Shown here one piece after another: positions 46,468 through 54,656 of a stretch of 62,947 nucleotides of DNA (positions within the stretch are counted from its first letter, which is position 1; each line of letters begins with the position of its first letter). The notes beneath the pieces were generated by a model. The model had not been told where the DNA came from and made no database searches. It worked only from the letters and a program-made list of their open reading frames with translations. The stretch is from Paracoccus denitrificans (lineage in GTDB: Bacteria; Pseudomonadota; Alphaproteobacteria; Rhodobacterales; Rhodobacteraceae): contig QFNE01000015.1 of assembly GCA_003240735.1 (NCBI GenBank), positions 1-62,947 of the forward strand, given 5' to 3'. Position numbers and translations under genes: made by a program.

Positions 46468-47031
46468 ATGGCGCAGTTTTTCACAGCCGATACGCATTTC
46501 GGGGACGACCCGATCCGCCGCTTCTTTTACTACCCCTTCCCCAGCGCAGGCGCCGTCGACGGCGCAATGATCGAGCGCGCCGCTGTCGTCGGGCCCACGG
46601 ACGATTTCTGGATTCTTGGCGACTTTGCCGCGTGCGAAACGGATGAAGGCCGCGCCATCGCGACGCGCGCTTTCGACGCGCTATCTGGTCGCAAGCATCT
46701 TGTGCGCGGCAACCACGACCCGGATTGGGTGGCCAAGGCACTGCCTTGGGCGTCCGTGCACGACTTGGTCGAGGTTGATGCATACGGCCAAAGGTTCGTC
46801 CTGTGCCATTACCCGCTTGTGACCTGGAACGGCGTCAGGGAGTGTGCGATCCAACTGTTCGGCCATGTCCACACCCATTGGCGGGGTGCAGAAAGTCAGG
46901 TGAATGTGGGCGTCGATCAGTGGGACTTTGCCCCGGTGACGCCAAGGGCCGCCGCGCTGGCCGCCATGACGCTGCCCCCGTCAGACACACATATGGCCGC
47001 CGAAGGCGAAGACGATCCGGGCCAGTGGTAG
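46468..47031 (+). CDS. Calcineurin-like metallophosphoesterase
   Basis: 187 residues with the full set of metal-binding motifs: D8 and H10 in TADTHFGD, GDFA, RGNHDPDW, CHYPL and GHVHTHW. This small cytosolic type resembles YfcE-like phosphodiesterases; the substrate is unknown. GGCAAGG precedes the ATG. Its last 115 bases lie antisense to the end of the DUF1989 gene, so the two convergent genes overlap at their 3' ends. Confidence 0.88.
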   Translation: MAQFFTADTHFGDDPIRRFFYYPFPSAGAVDGAMIERAAVVGPTDDFWILGDFAACETDEGRAIATRAFDALSGRKHLVRGNHDPDWVAKALPWASVHDLVEVDAYGQRFVLCHYPLVTWNGVRECAIQLFGHVHTHWRGAESQVNVGVDQWDFAPVTPRAAALAAMTLPPSDTHMAAEGEDDPGQW

Positions 47032-47855
47032 GGGTTTTGTTCCGGCGGTGCACGGTCGACGGGCACCGCAGGTCCGAACACTTCGACCAGAAGTGGATAA
47101 CACTTGGCCGCATCTGACGAATGTTCGCTGCTGCAGTCGCCCCCCGGACAGGCCGAAAGACCCCCTATCAAGTCGATCTCGGCAAAGAATTCCAGATAAT
47201 CGCCCGGCCGCACAGGGCTGGCCTTCATGAAGTACTGGCCCGTGTCGCGCATGAAGCCGGTGCACATGAAGACGTTGAGAACATCATGAACCAACGGCTC
47301 AACGTCGCGGACATCGCGGCCGGTATGTTCGGCCAGCGCGCGGGTCAGGTTCGAGTGGCAGCAGTGGTGATAATCGTCGCCCCCCAGCAACCTGTGGGTA
47401 TAAGGGTCGCAGCGCGTTCCGATGACATCGTGTACGCCGCCACCGAACGCGTCGATACCGTACCAATCCAGCGTGTCGGCCACGATCGTCGCCATCGGAC
47501 GCAGATGCGGCAGGTTCGACCACAGACGGTCCCCGGTCGTGACGTGACTGCCGTGCAAGGCGCGGGTCTTGCCGGAAAAGAACCGCTCCGACAGGTCAGT
47601 CGCTGACCACAGATTCAGGTCGCCAACCTGCGGCCCATCAACCGAGGTGATCCGGAAGAACTGCCCGGCGGCGACCTTCCAGCAACGCCCCTCCCGCGGC
47701 GGCACCAGGGTTTCCGAGATTTTGCGCGCATCCCTCCGCGCGGCCATCAGGGTCGCGAGGTCGGGATCAGGCAGATGGTCGACCGGATAGCAGATCACTG
47801 GTGGAACTGCGCGGCGATTGTCGGCGTCAGCTGGCGGCGGAAATTCTGGGCGCAT
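46917..47855 (-). CDS. DUF1989 / urea carboxylase-associated family protein
   Basis: 312 residues from MRPEFPPPAD at 47855. It carries the family pattern: DGPQVGDLNLW, GSHVTTGDRLWSN, DYHHCCHSNLTRA and CTGFMRDTGQYFM. These proteins are found with urea carboxylase and related genes, function unclear. The C-terminal tail of about 35 residues after NPYHWPG is not conserved and lies antisense to the phosphoesterase gene. No urea genes are near. Confidence 0.85.
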   Translation of the reverse strand: MRPEFPPPADADNRRAVPPVICYPVDHLPDPDLATLMAARRDARKISETLVPPREGRCWKVAAGQFFRITSVDGPQVGDLNLWSATDLSERFFSGKTRALHGSHVTTGDRLWSNLPHLRPMATIVADTLDWYGIDAFGGGVHDVIGTRCDPYTHRLLGGDDYHHCCHSNLTRALAEHTGRDVRDVEPLVHDVLNVFMCTGFMRDTGQYFMKASPVRPGDYLEFFAEIDLIGGLSACPGGDCSSEHSSDAAKCYPLLVEVFGPAVPVDRAPPEQNPYHWPGSSSPSAAICVSDGGSVMAASAAALGVTGAKSH

Positions 47856-47905
47856 GGCGTTACCTGTTGGGACGCGTTGATGAAACGACGCCCAGCCCTG
47901 CCCAG

Positions 47906-49162
47906 TCAACCGCGCGTCCCCGCCCGTTCGATCAGGACGGCAGAGTTGTCATCGACCCGTCGCCCGCCACCATATTCGGACACGGACCAGCACAGCGATT
48001 CCAGCAGGATCGGCCCGTTCAATGAGGCGTTCGTGCGCAAGATCGCCTCCAACCCCTCTTCGCCCAGCATCGCGCCGCCCGGCCCCACGGCTTCGGTGAT
48101 GCCGTCCGACGCGATCAACAGCCGGTCGCCGGGCGCAAGGGTCAGCTCGATCTCCTCGAACACGGCGGTATCTGACACGCCGATAGGCAGCCCGCCATTC
48201 CCGATTGCCGTGATCGTGCCATCGGCGCATTGCAGCATGGGGTGCGGGTGGCCGGCCTGCACCAACAGCATCCGCCCCGTGTCCGGGTAAAGCTCGGCAT
48301 AGGCCAGAGTGAAATAGTTGTCGGTGCGGATTTCGGTCAGCATCAGGTGGTTCAGCGCCGCCGCGACCTGCGCGGGCGGCAGCAGGTCATGCGTGCCGGG
48401 AACCAGCAGGTCGCCCCCCGACAGATACGACGACAGCCGTGCCGCCAGCAGCGCCGCGGTGATGCCGTGGCCCGCCACATCGACTGCGTAAATTCCGATC
48501 CGCCCGTCGGCACTGTGGCGAAACCCGACCAGATCGCCGCCGATGTGCCCCGCTGGCCGCATCAGCAACGACAAAGCCACATCGCCGAATGTCGCGTGGC
48601 GTTCGCGGACCAGACCCTGCTGGATCTTGCGCGCCTCTCTCAGGTCGGTTTCCATCGCCTGCTGCGCCGCGCGAAGGTCTGACAGCGCGCTCGCCAGTCG
48701 AGCGTTTGCGTTCAGCAGCTCCTCCTCCATCCGCAGGATCCGCTCTCCGGCCTGCAGGCGGGCGACGAGCTCCTGCGGCGTGGTCGGCTTGATCAGGAAA
48801 TCGTCTGCCCCCGCACTTAGCCCCTCGGCCACCTCATGGGGTTGGTTCCGGGCGGTCAGCATGACGAAATACCCGTAACGCCGCCGTTTGCGCGACCGGA
48901 ACGCGCGGCAGAATTGAGGGCCGGTCATGATCGGCATCATCCAGTCCGACAGGATGATGTCATGGGGATCAGCGACATCGACCGCCAAGGCCTGCGCAGG
49001 GTCCGCGACCGCCGTCACCTGATATCCTGCCTGACGCAGTTGCGTCGTCAGGATTTCGCGCTGTGTCCGGCTGTCATCGACAACCAGAACCCGCCGCTTG
49101 CGCACCATCTGTCGCGGTGCGGGCGTGTTCGGGGCGGACGAAGGGCGATTCGGCATCAGCAT
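47906..49162 (-). CDS. Response regulator with PP2C/SpoIIE-type phosphatase output
   Basis: 418 residues. The receiver domain (23-140) has the acidic pair D29/D30 in VLVVDDSRT, the phospho-acceptor D73 in LSDWMMP, T103 and K125 in FLIKP. A coiled-coil linker (150-190) joins it to an RsbU-like phosphatase domain (200-418) with GGDLVGF, DVAGHGITAALLA and SDGITEA. Such proteins dephosphorylate anti-anti-sigma factors. In Rhodobacter capsulatus a protein of this design, RbaY, influences gene-transfer-agent production (from memory). A CtrA-type box lies 26 bases upstream. An ATG two codons in is an alternative start. Confidence 0.92.
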   Translation of the reverse strand: MLMPNRPSSAPNTPAPRQMVRKRRVLVVDDSRTQREILTTQLRQAGYQVTAVADPAQALAVDVADPHDIILSDWMMPIMTGPQFCRAFRSRKRRRYGYFVMLTARNQPHEVAEGLSAGADDFLIKPTTPQELVARLQAGERILRMEEELLNANARLASALSDLRAAQQAMETDLREARKIQQGLVRERHATFGDVALSLLMRPAGHIGGDLVGFRHSADGRIGIYAVDVAGHGITAALLAARLSSYLSGGDLLVPGTHDLLPPAQVAAALNHLMLTEIRTDNYFTLAYAELYPDTGRMLLVQAGHPHPMLQCADGTITAIGNGGLPIGVSDTAVFEEIELTLAPGDRLLIASDGITEAVGPGGAMLGEEGLEAILRTNASLNGPILLESLCWSVSEYGGGRRVDDNSAVLIERAGTRG

Positions 49163-49187
49163 GCGGCAAGGCTTAACGCCGCGCTGC

Positions 49188-49202
49188 TTAATGCCCGCTT
49201 AA
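49188..49202 (-). promoter_or_regulatory. CtrA-type box (TTAA-N7-TTAA) upstream of the receiver-PP2C gene
   Basis: On the minus strand TTAAGCGGGCATTAA, half-sites exactly 7 bases apart. A third TTAA lies 11 bases nearer the gene (49173-49176). Binding is inferred from the motif. Confidence 0.5.
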
Positions 49203-49208
49203 GCGGTC

Positions 49209-50453
49209 CTAGATCAGGAAATCCGACAGGATCGGGTCGCTCGTGACGTCGCGCCAGCCAAACCCGGCGTCGTTCAAACGCACGGCCAGCGTGTCCAGGT
49301 TCTGTGGGTCATCGGTTTCGATCCCGATCAGCACGCTACCGAAGTTGCGGGCCGATTTCTTCAGGTACTCGAACCGCGCGATATCGTCACGCGGACCCAG
49401 CAGCGACAGGAAGTCACGCAACGCGCCCGGTCGCTGCGGCATCCGCAGGATAAAGTATCGCTTCAGCCCGCGATAGCGCTGCGCACGCTCGCGCACCTCT
49501 GGCAGGCGCTCGAAATCAAAGTTGCCGCCCGAACAGACGCAGACCACGCGGCGTCCCGCCAGTTTGCCGTCAGCCGACAGATCGGCCAGCACGTCGATCG
49601 ACAGCGCACCTGCGGGTTCCAGAACGACCCCTTCAAGGTTCAGCATGTCCAGCATCGTGCCGCAGATGCGGTCTTCGGGCGCGGCAAAAACCTGATCGGG
49701 GTTGATGCGGCGCAGTGTTTCGAACGGCAGATCACCGATCCGCGCCACGGCCGCCCCGTCGACAAAGCTGTCGACGGCCGGCAGCGTCACCTGCGCCCCT
49801 TGGGTCAGCGCGGCCTTCAGGCTCGAACCGCCGACCGGCTCCGCGAACGCGAACTGCGTCTCTGGCGCGGTGTCAGAGAAGTAGCGGACCAACCCGGACG
49901 CCAGACCACCGCCGCCCACGGGCACGACCATCAGATCGGGCGCCGTGCCAAGCTGAGCCAGAATTTCCAGTCCCACGGTCGCCTGACCGCGGATGACGTT
50001 CGCATCGTCGAAGGGCGACAGGAATGTTGCGCCGACATCGGACGCCATCTGCTGCGCGGCCTTCAGGGTCTGGTCAAAGTAATCACCGGTCAGCACGATC
50101 TCGACGTTGTCGCCGCCGAAGATGCGGGTCTTTTCGATCTTCTGCTGCGGCGTCGTCACCGGCATGAAGATCGTGCCCCGCGCGCCGAAATGGCGGCAGG
50201 CATACGCGACCCCTTGCGCATGATTGCCCGCACTGGCGCAGACGAAATGGCCCCCTTTGGCGCCCGCCTGCCGCATGGCGTTGAACGCGCCACGCAGCTT
50301 GTAGCTGCGCACAGGGGTCAGATCCTCGCGCTTCAGCCAGATATCGGCGTCGTATTTCGCCGACAGGTGGTTGTTGCGCAAAAGGGGTGTGGGCGGAAAC
50401 AGATCGCGGATCGCGGTTTCGGCCTGACGGACGGATGCGGCAAAATCTTCCAT
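49209..50453 (-). CDS. ilvA: Threonine ammonia-lyase
   Basis: Deaminates threonine to 2-oxobutanoate, the first step to isoleucine. 414 residues from MEDFAASVRQ at 50453. The PLP lysine is K52 in RSYKLRGAFN, and the glycine loop GGGGLASG binds the phosphate. The C-terminal part (about 330-414) is a single ACT-like regulatory domain with RPGALRDFLSLLGP. This is the shorter form found in alphaproteobacteria and Gram-positives. It is divergent from argG. Confidence 0.94.
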   Translation of the reverse strand: MEDFAASVRQAETAIRDLFPPTPLLRNNHLSAKYDADIWLKREDLTPVRSYKLRGAFNAMRQAGAKGGHFVCASAGNHAQGVAYACRHFGARGTIFMPVTTPQQKIEKTRIFGGDNVEIVLTGDYFDQTLKAAQQMASDVGATFLSPFDDANVIRGQATVGLEILAQLGTAPDLMVVPVGGGGLASGLVRYFSDTAPETQFAFAEPVGGSSLKAALTQGAQVTLPAVDSFVDGAAVARIGDLPFETLRRINPDQVFAAPEDRICGTMLDMLNLEGVVLEPAGALSIDVLADLSADGKLAGRRVVCVCSGGNFDFERLPEVRERAQRYRGLKRYFILRMPQRPGALRDFLSLLGPRDDIARFEYLKKSARNFGSVLIGIETDDPQNLDTLAVRLNDAGFGWRDVTSDPILSDFLI

Positions 50454-50518
50454 GCGGGTGGCATGGCGCGAAAGGCGGGACTTGGCAAGGCCGCGCGGCA
50501 AATCCCTGCAGGTTCGGC

Positions 50519-50547
50519 TTGTGACAGCCTGCCATCTGACTTATTGC
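50519..50547 (+). promoter_or_regulatory. Candidate promoter of argG
   Basis: TTGTGA and TATTGC lie 17 bases apart, 28 bases before the argG start. Weak but well spaced. Confidence 0.4.
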
Positions 50548-50575
50548 GCCTGAAACTTTGCCGAAGGGTTACCGC

Positions 50576-51802
50576 ATGTCCGACGCGCCGAAAAAAGTGG
50601 TCCTTGCCTATTCAGGTGGACTTGATACCTCGATCATCCTGAAATGGCTGCAGACCGAATACGGGTGTGAAGTCATCACCTTCACGGCCGATCTGGGTCA
50701 GGGCGAAGAGTTGGAACCCGCGCGCGCCAAGGCCGAACTGCTGGGCATCAAGCCTGAAAACATCCACATCGTGGACGTGCGCGAGGAATTCGTGCGCGAC
50801 TTCGTGTTCCCGATGTTCCGTGCCAATGCCGTCTATGAGGGGCTCTATCTGCTGGGCACCTCTATTGCGCGCCCACTGATTTCCAAGCATCTGGTCGAGA
50901 TCGCTCAACAGAACAACGCCGACGCCGTGGCCCATGGCGCGACCGGCAAGGGCAACGATCAGGTCCGGTTCGAACTCTCGGCACTGGCGCTGGACCCGTC
51001 GATCCGCGTGATCGCGCCGTGGCGGGAATGGGACCTGTCCAGCCGCACCAAGCTGCTGGAATTCGCTGAACAGAACCAGATCCCGATCGCCAAGAACAAG
51101 CGTGGCGAAGCGCCGTTCAGCGTTGACGCCAACCTGCTGCACACCTCGTCCGAAGGCACCGTGCTGGAAGACCCGGCGGTCGAAGCCCCTGACTACGTCG
51201 CGCAGCGGATCGTCGCGGTCGAAGACGCGCCCGATCAGCCCGAATTCATCGAAGTCACGTTCGAGCAGGGCGACGCCGTTGCGATCAATGGCGAGGCGCT
51301 GTCGCCCGCCACCATCCTGACGCGCCTGAACGAATACGGCTCGAAGCACGGTATCGGTCTGCTGGATTTCGTCGAGAACCGCTTTGTCGGCATGAAGTCG
51401 CGCGGCGTTTACGAAACCCCCGGCGGCGCGATCCTGCTGGAGGCGCATCGCGGCATCGAACAGATCACGCTGGACAGCGGTGCGGGTCACCTGAAGGACT
51501 CGATCATGCCCCGCTATGCCGAGCTGATCTACAACGGCTTCTGGTATTCGCCTGAACGTGAGGCGCTGCAGGCGCTGATCGACAAGACCCAGGAACACGT
51601 CACCGGCACCGTCCGGTTGAAGCTTTACAAGGGTTCGGTCCGCACGGTGTCGCGCTGGTCGGATCACTCGCTTTACAGCGAAAAACACGTGACCTTCGAA
51701 GACGATGCCGGCGCCTATGATCAGAAGGACGCGGCGGGCTTCATCAAGCTGAACGCGCTGCGCCTGAAGCTGGTCGCGAACCGGAACGCGCGCTTCAAGT
51801 GA
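50576..51802 (+). CDS. argG: Argininosuccinate synthase
   Basis: Joins citrulline and aspartate in arginine synthesis. 408 residues from MSDAPKK at 50576, preceded by GAAGG. The PP-motif AYSGGLDTSI (11-20) binds ATP; HGATGKGNDQVRFEL and EGTVLEDPAVEAPDY also match. An ATG 6 codons upstream lacks an RBS. A terminator follows at 51821. Confidence 0.97.
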   Translation: MSDAPKKVVLAYSGGLDTSIILKWLQTEYGCEVITFTADLGQGEELEPARAKAELLGIKPENIHIVDVREEFVRDFVFPMFRANAVYEGLYLLGTSIARPLISKHLVEIAQQNNADAVAHGATGKGNDQVRFELSALALDPSIRVIAPWREWDLSSRTKLLEFAEQNQIPIAKNKRGEAPFSVDANLLHTSSEGTVLEDPAVEAPDYVAQRIVAVEDAPDQPEFIEVTFEQGDAVAINGEALSPATILTRLNEYGSKHGIGLLDFVENRFVGMKSRGVYETPGGAILLEAHRGIEQITLDSGAGHLKDSIMPRYAELIYNGFWYSPEREALQALIDKTQEHVTGTVRLKLYKGSVRTVSRWSDHSLYSEKHVTFEDDAGAYDQKDAAGFIKLNALRLKLVANRNARFK

Positions 51803-51820
51803 AACACTCCGCATGACCGG

Positions 51821-51850
51821 AAAGGCCGTGGCATTTGCTGCGGCCTTTTT
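51821..51850 (+). terminator. Intrinsic terminator after argG
   Basis: 8-bp stem (AAAGGCCG with CGGCCTTT) around a 12-base loop that can itself pair (GCA/TGC), followed by TTTT. It lies 19 bases after argG. Confidence 0.8.
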
Positions 51851-51913
51851 CGTTGGGAACTGGCATCACCGCCGCACGTTCCGCGTTGTCGCAATCTGGC
51901 ATCGGAGGGTGTC

Positions 51914-52399
51914 ATGACAACAATTCCGAAAAACACCGTGTGCATCTGGTACGACCGCGGCGCCGAGGACGCGGCCGAGTTCTATGCGTCCGTATTCCCC
52001 GACAGCCACGTGGACGGGATTCACCGCGCGCCTACCGACACACCCGGTGGCGGCAAGGCGGGCGATGTTCTGACCGTCACCTTCACGGTCGCCGGCATCC
52101 CGTGCGTGGGGTTGAATGGCGGCGCGTTCTTCCAACAGTCCGAGGCGTTTTCGTTCCAGATCGCAACGGACGATCAGGCGGAAACCGACCGCTACTGGGA
52201 CGCGATCGTGGGCAATGGCGGTCAGGAAAGCCAGTGCGGGTGGTGCAAGGACCGCTGGGGCGTGTCGTGGCAGATTACGCCCCGTGTTCTGACCAGTGCA
52301 GTCGCTCAAGGCGGCCCTGTTGCAGAACGCGCGTTCCGGGCGATGTTTCCGATGAAGAAGATCGACGTCGCGGCCATCGAGGCCGCGATCAAAGGCTGA
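51914..52399 (+). CDS. VOC-superfamily protein (PhnB / 3-demethylubiquinone methyltransferase-like domain)
   Basis: 161 residues. It fits the 3-dmu-9_3-mt/PhnB group of the vicinal-oxygen-chelate fold: TVCIWYDRGAEDAAEFYASV near the start, then VGLNGGAFFQQSEAFSFQI and QCGWCKDRWGVSWQI. Despite the name, no methyltransferase motif is present, and function is not known. GGAGGG precedes the ATG. It appears to be a single gene between argG and mog. Confidence 0.88.
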   Translation: MTTIPKNTVCIWYDRGAEDAAEFYASVFPDSHVDGIHRAPTDTPGGGKAGDVLTVTFTVAGIPCVGLNGGAFFQQSEAFSFQIATDDQAETDRYWDAIVGNGGQESQCGWCKDRWGVSWQITPRVLTSAVAQGGPVAERAFRAMFPMKKIDVAAIEAAIKG

Positions 52400-52465
52400 T
52401 CGCCGCGCGCGACACGGCCTGCGTGCCCCCTTTCCATCACCGCGCTTGCGCGTCATCATTTCGTC

Positions 52466-53008
52466 ATGACCCAACCGACTCGTTCCGCCCGCATCGCCAT
52501 CGTCACCGTGTCCGACCGGGCGAGCCGGGGCGATTACGAAGACAAGGGCGGTCCCGCCGCCGAGGAATGGTTGCGCGGTGTCGTGACCTCGCCCATGGAA
52601 ATCACCCGCAAGATCGTGCCAGACGGCCGCGAAGGCGTGGCGGCGACGCTGCGCCAGTTGGCAGACGGTGACGGCGCCGACCTGATCCTGATCACCGGCG
52701 GCACCGGCCCCGCGCCTCGGGACGAAACGCCCGAGGCGATGGCTGACGTCATCGAAAAGGAACTGCCCGGCTTTGGCGAAGAAATGCGCCGCGCAAGCCT
52801 GGCCGAAGTGCCGACCGCGATCCTGTCCCGGCAATCCGCGGGGGTGCGCGACAGCTGTCTGATGATCACGCTGCCCGGAAAGCCCGCGGCCATCGCGACC
52901 TGTCTGAACGCGGTTTTCGCCGCCGTTCCCTATTGTCTTGATCTGATCGGTGCGGCGCGGGTCGAAACCGATCCAGCGCTGATCAAGGCGTTCCGCCCCA
53001 AAGCGTGA
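52466..53008 (+). CDS. mog: Molybdopterin adenylyltransferase / MoaB-family protein
   Basis: 180 residues of the MoaB/Mog family. GGTGPAPRDETPEAM binds the adenylyl intermediate, and LPGKPAAI is the second loop. It adenylates molybdopterin before molybdenum insertion. The length and the ARIAIVTVSDRASRGDYEDKGG start favour Mog over MoaB. No other moa gene is adjacent; fdhD about 24 kb away is a functional partner in molybdenum enzymes. Confidence 0.9.
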   Translation: MTQPTRSARIAIVTVSDRASRGDYEDKGGPAAEEWLRGVVTSPMEITRKIVPDGREGVAATLRQLADGDGADLILITGGTGPAPRDETPEAMADVIEKELPGFGEEMRRASLAEVPTAILSRQSAGVRDSCLMITLPGKPAAIATCLNAVFAAVPYCLDLIGAARVETDPALIKAFRPKA

Positions 53009-53120
53009 ACGCCCGGCCACCGGTGGTCCACTTGCCTGCCCCGCCAGCTTCGTCCTACAACGGCCCGAAGCCGCGCATCTGCCCTGTGGTGTGCGCCAAG
53101 GAACAAGACGGATACTACGC

Positions 53121-54656
53121 ATGACCTCGCCGAAGCCCGTTGTTCTGTGTATTCTGGATGGGTGGGGCATTTCGGACCGGCCCGAACAATCGGCCCCCGA
53201 CTGCGCCCAGACGCCGAACTACGACCGGCTGATGGCGACCTGCCCGCATTCCACGCTGATAACCTTTGGCCCCGATGTCGGGCTGCCGCGCGGCCAGATG
53301 GGCAATTCCGAGGTTGGTCACACCAATATCGGCGCAGGGCGGGTCGTCGCGATGGATCTGGGCCAGATCGACCTGGCGATCGAGGATGGCAGCTTTTTTC
53401 AGAACGCCGAGATTGCCGCGTTCATCGCCCGGATGAAGGCAACCGGTGGTAGCGCGCATCTGATGGGGATCGTGTCGAACGGCGGCGTACACGGGCATCT
53501 GATGCATGTTCTTGCCGCGGCCAAGGCGGTGGCCGAACAGGGCGTTCCCGTCATTGTCCACGCCATCACCGACGGCCGCGACGTGCCGCCCGCATCGGCG
53601 CAGGGCTTTGTCACCGAACTGTCGGGCGGTCTTGCCCCCGGCGCGTCGATCGGGACCGTCACCGGGCGGTTCTACGCCATGGACCGCGACAACCGTTGGG
53701 AACGGGTCGAGCGTGCGTATGACGCCATCGTCAACGCGCGCGGCCTTCATGCCCCGACCGCCGAAGAGGCCGTCACGCAAAGCTATGCGCGGGACGAGAC
53801 CGACGAATTCATCCAGCCGACCGTCATCGACGGCTATACCGGCGCACGGGATGGCGACGGCTTTTTCTGCCTGAACTTCCGCGCGGACCGGGCGCGCGAA
53901 ATCATGGCCGCGGTCGGTGATCCTGACTTCGCGGCGTTCCCCGTGCCGGACCGCCCGCAGTGGTCAGGAATCCTTGGCATGGTCGATTATTCGACCAGCC
54001 ACGACCGCTATATGACCGCAGCCTACCCCAAGCGGCAGGTCACAAACACGCTTGGCGCTTGGGTGGCGGCCCAAGGACTGCGCCAGTTCCGTCTGGCCGA
54101 AACTGAAAAATATCCCCACGTCACTTTCTTCCTGAACGGCGGCAAAGAGGCGCCAGAACCCGGTGAGGATCGCTTCATGCCGTCCAGCCCCAAGGTCGCG
54201 ACCTATGACCTTGCGCCCGAAATGTCGGCGGCCGAGGTGACAGCGAAGCTCGCCGAGGCGATTGCGGCCCGTTACGACCTGATCGTCGTCAACTTCGCCA
54301 ACCCCGACATGGTCGGCCACACCGGCAGCCTGCCCGCCGCCATCCGTGCAGTTGAGGCGGTGGATCGCGGGCTGGGCGCGATGCTGGCGGGGCTGGAACA
54401 GACCGGCGGCGGCGCGGCGGTCATCATCGCCGACCATGGCAATTGCGAAACCATGATCGACCCGGTCACCGGGGGGCCGCACACCGCCCACACCACGAAC
54501 CCGGTGCCGGTGATCGTTTTTGGCGGGCCAGCGGGCGCGCATCTGCGCCAAGGCGGTCGGTTGGCCGACGTCGCGCCCACGGTGCTGGATCTGATGGGCC
54601 TGCCCCTGCCCCCGGAAATGACCGGCCGCAGCCTGATCGAACGGTCTGACGCGTGA
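53121..54656 (+). CDS. gpmI: 2,3-bisphosphoglycerate-independent phosphoglycerate mutase
   Basis: Interconverts 3- and 2-phosphoglycerate in glycolysis and gluconeogenesis, using two manganese ions. 511 residues from MTSPKPVVLC at 53121. The phosphoserine intermediate is S63 in QMGNSEVGHTNIGAG. Metal ligands lie in LDGWG, NFANPDMVGHTG and DHGNCE. It heads an operon with the EnvC-like, CtpA and RppH genes, joined by GTGA and ATGA overlaps. Confidence 0.96.
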   Translation: MTSPKPVVLCILDGWGISDRPEQSAPDCAQTPNYDRLMATCPHSTLITFGPDVGLPRGQMGNSEVGHTNIGAGRVVAMDLGQIDLAIEDGSFFQNAEIAAFIARMKATGGSAHLMGIVSNGGVHGHLMHVLAAAKAVAEQGVPVIVHAITDGRDVPPASAQGFVTELSGGLAPGASIGTVTGRFYAMDRDNRWERVERAYDAIVNARGLHAPTAEEAVTQSYARDETDEFIQPTVIDGYTGARDGDGFFCLNFRADRAREIMAAVGDPDFAAFPVPDRPQWSGILGMVDYSTSHDRYMTAAYPKRQVTNTLGAWVAAQGLRQFRLAETEKYPHVTFFLNGGKEAPEPGEDRFMPSSPKVATYDLAPEMSAAEVTAKLAEAIAARYDLIVVNFANPDMVGHTGSLPAAIRAVEAVDRGLGAMLAGLEQTGGGAAVIIADHGNCETMIDPVTGGPHTAHTTNPVPVIVFGGPAGAHLRQGGRLADVAPTVLDLMGLPLPPEMTGRSLIERSDA

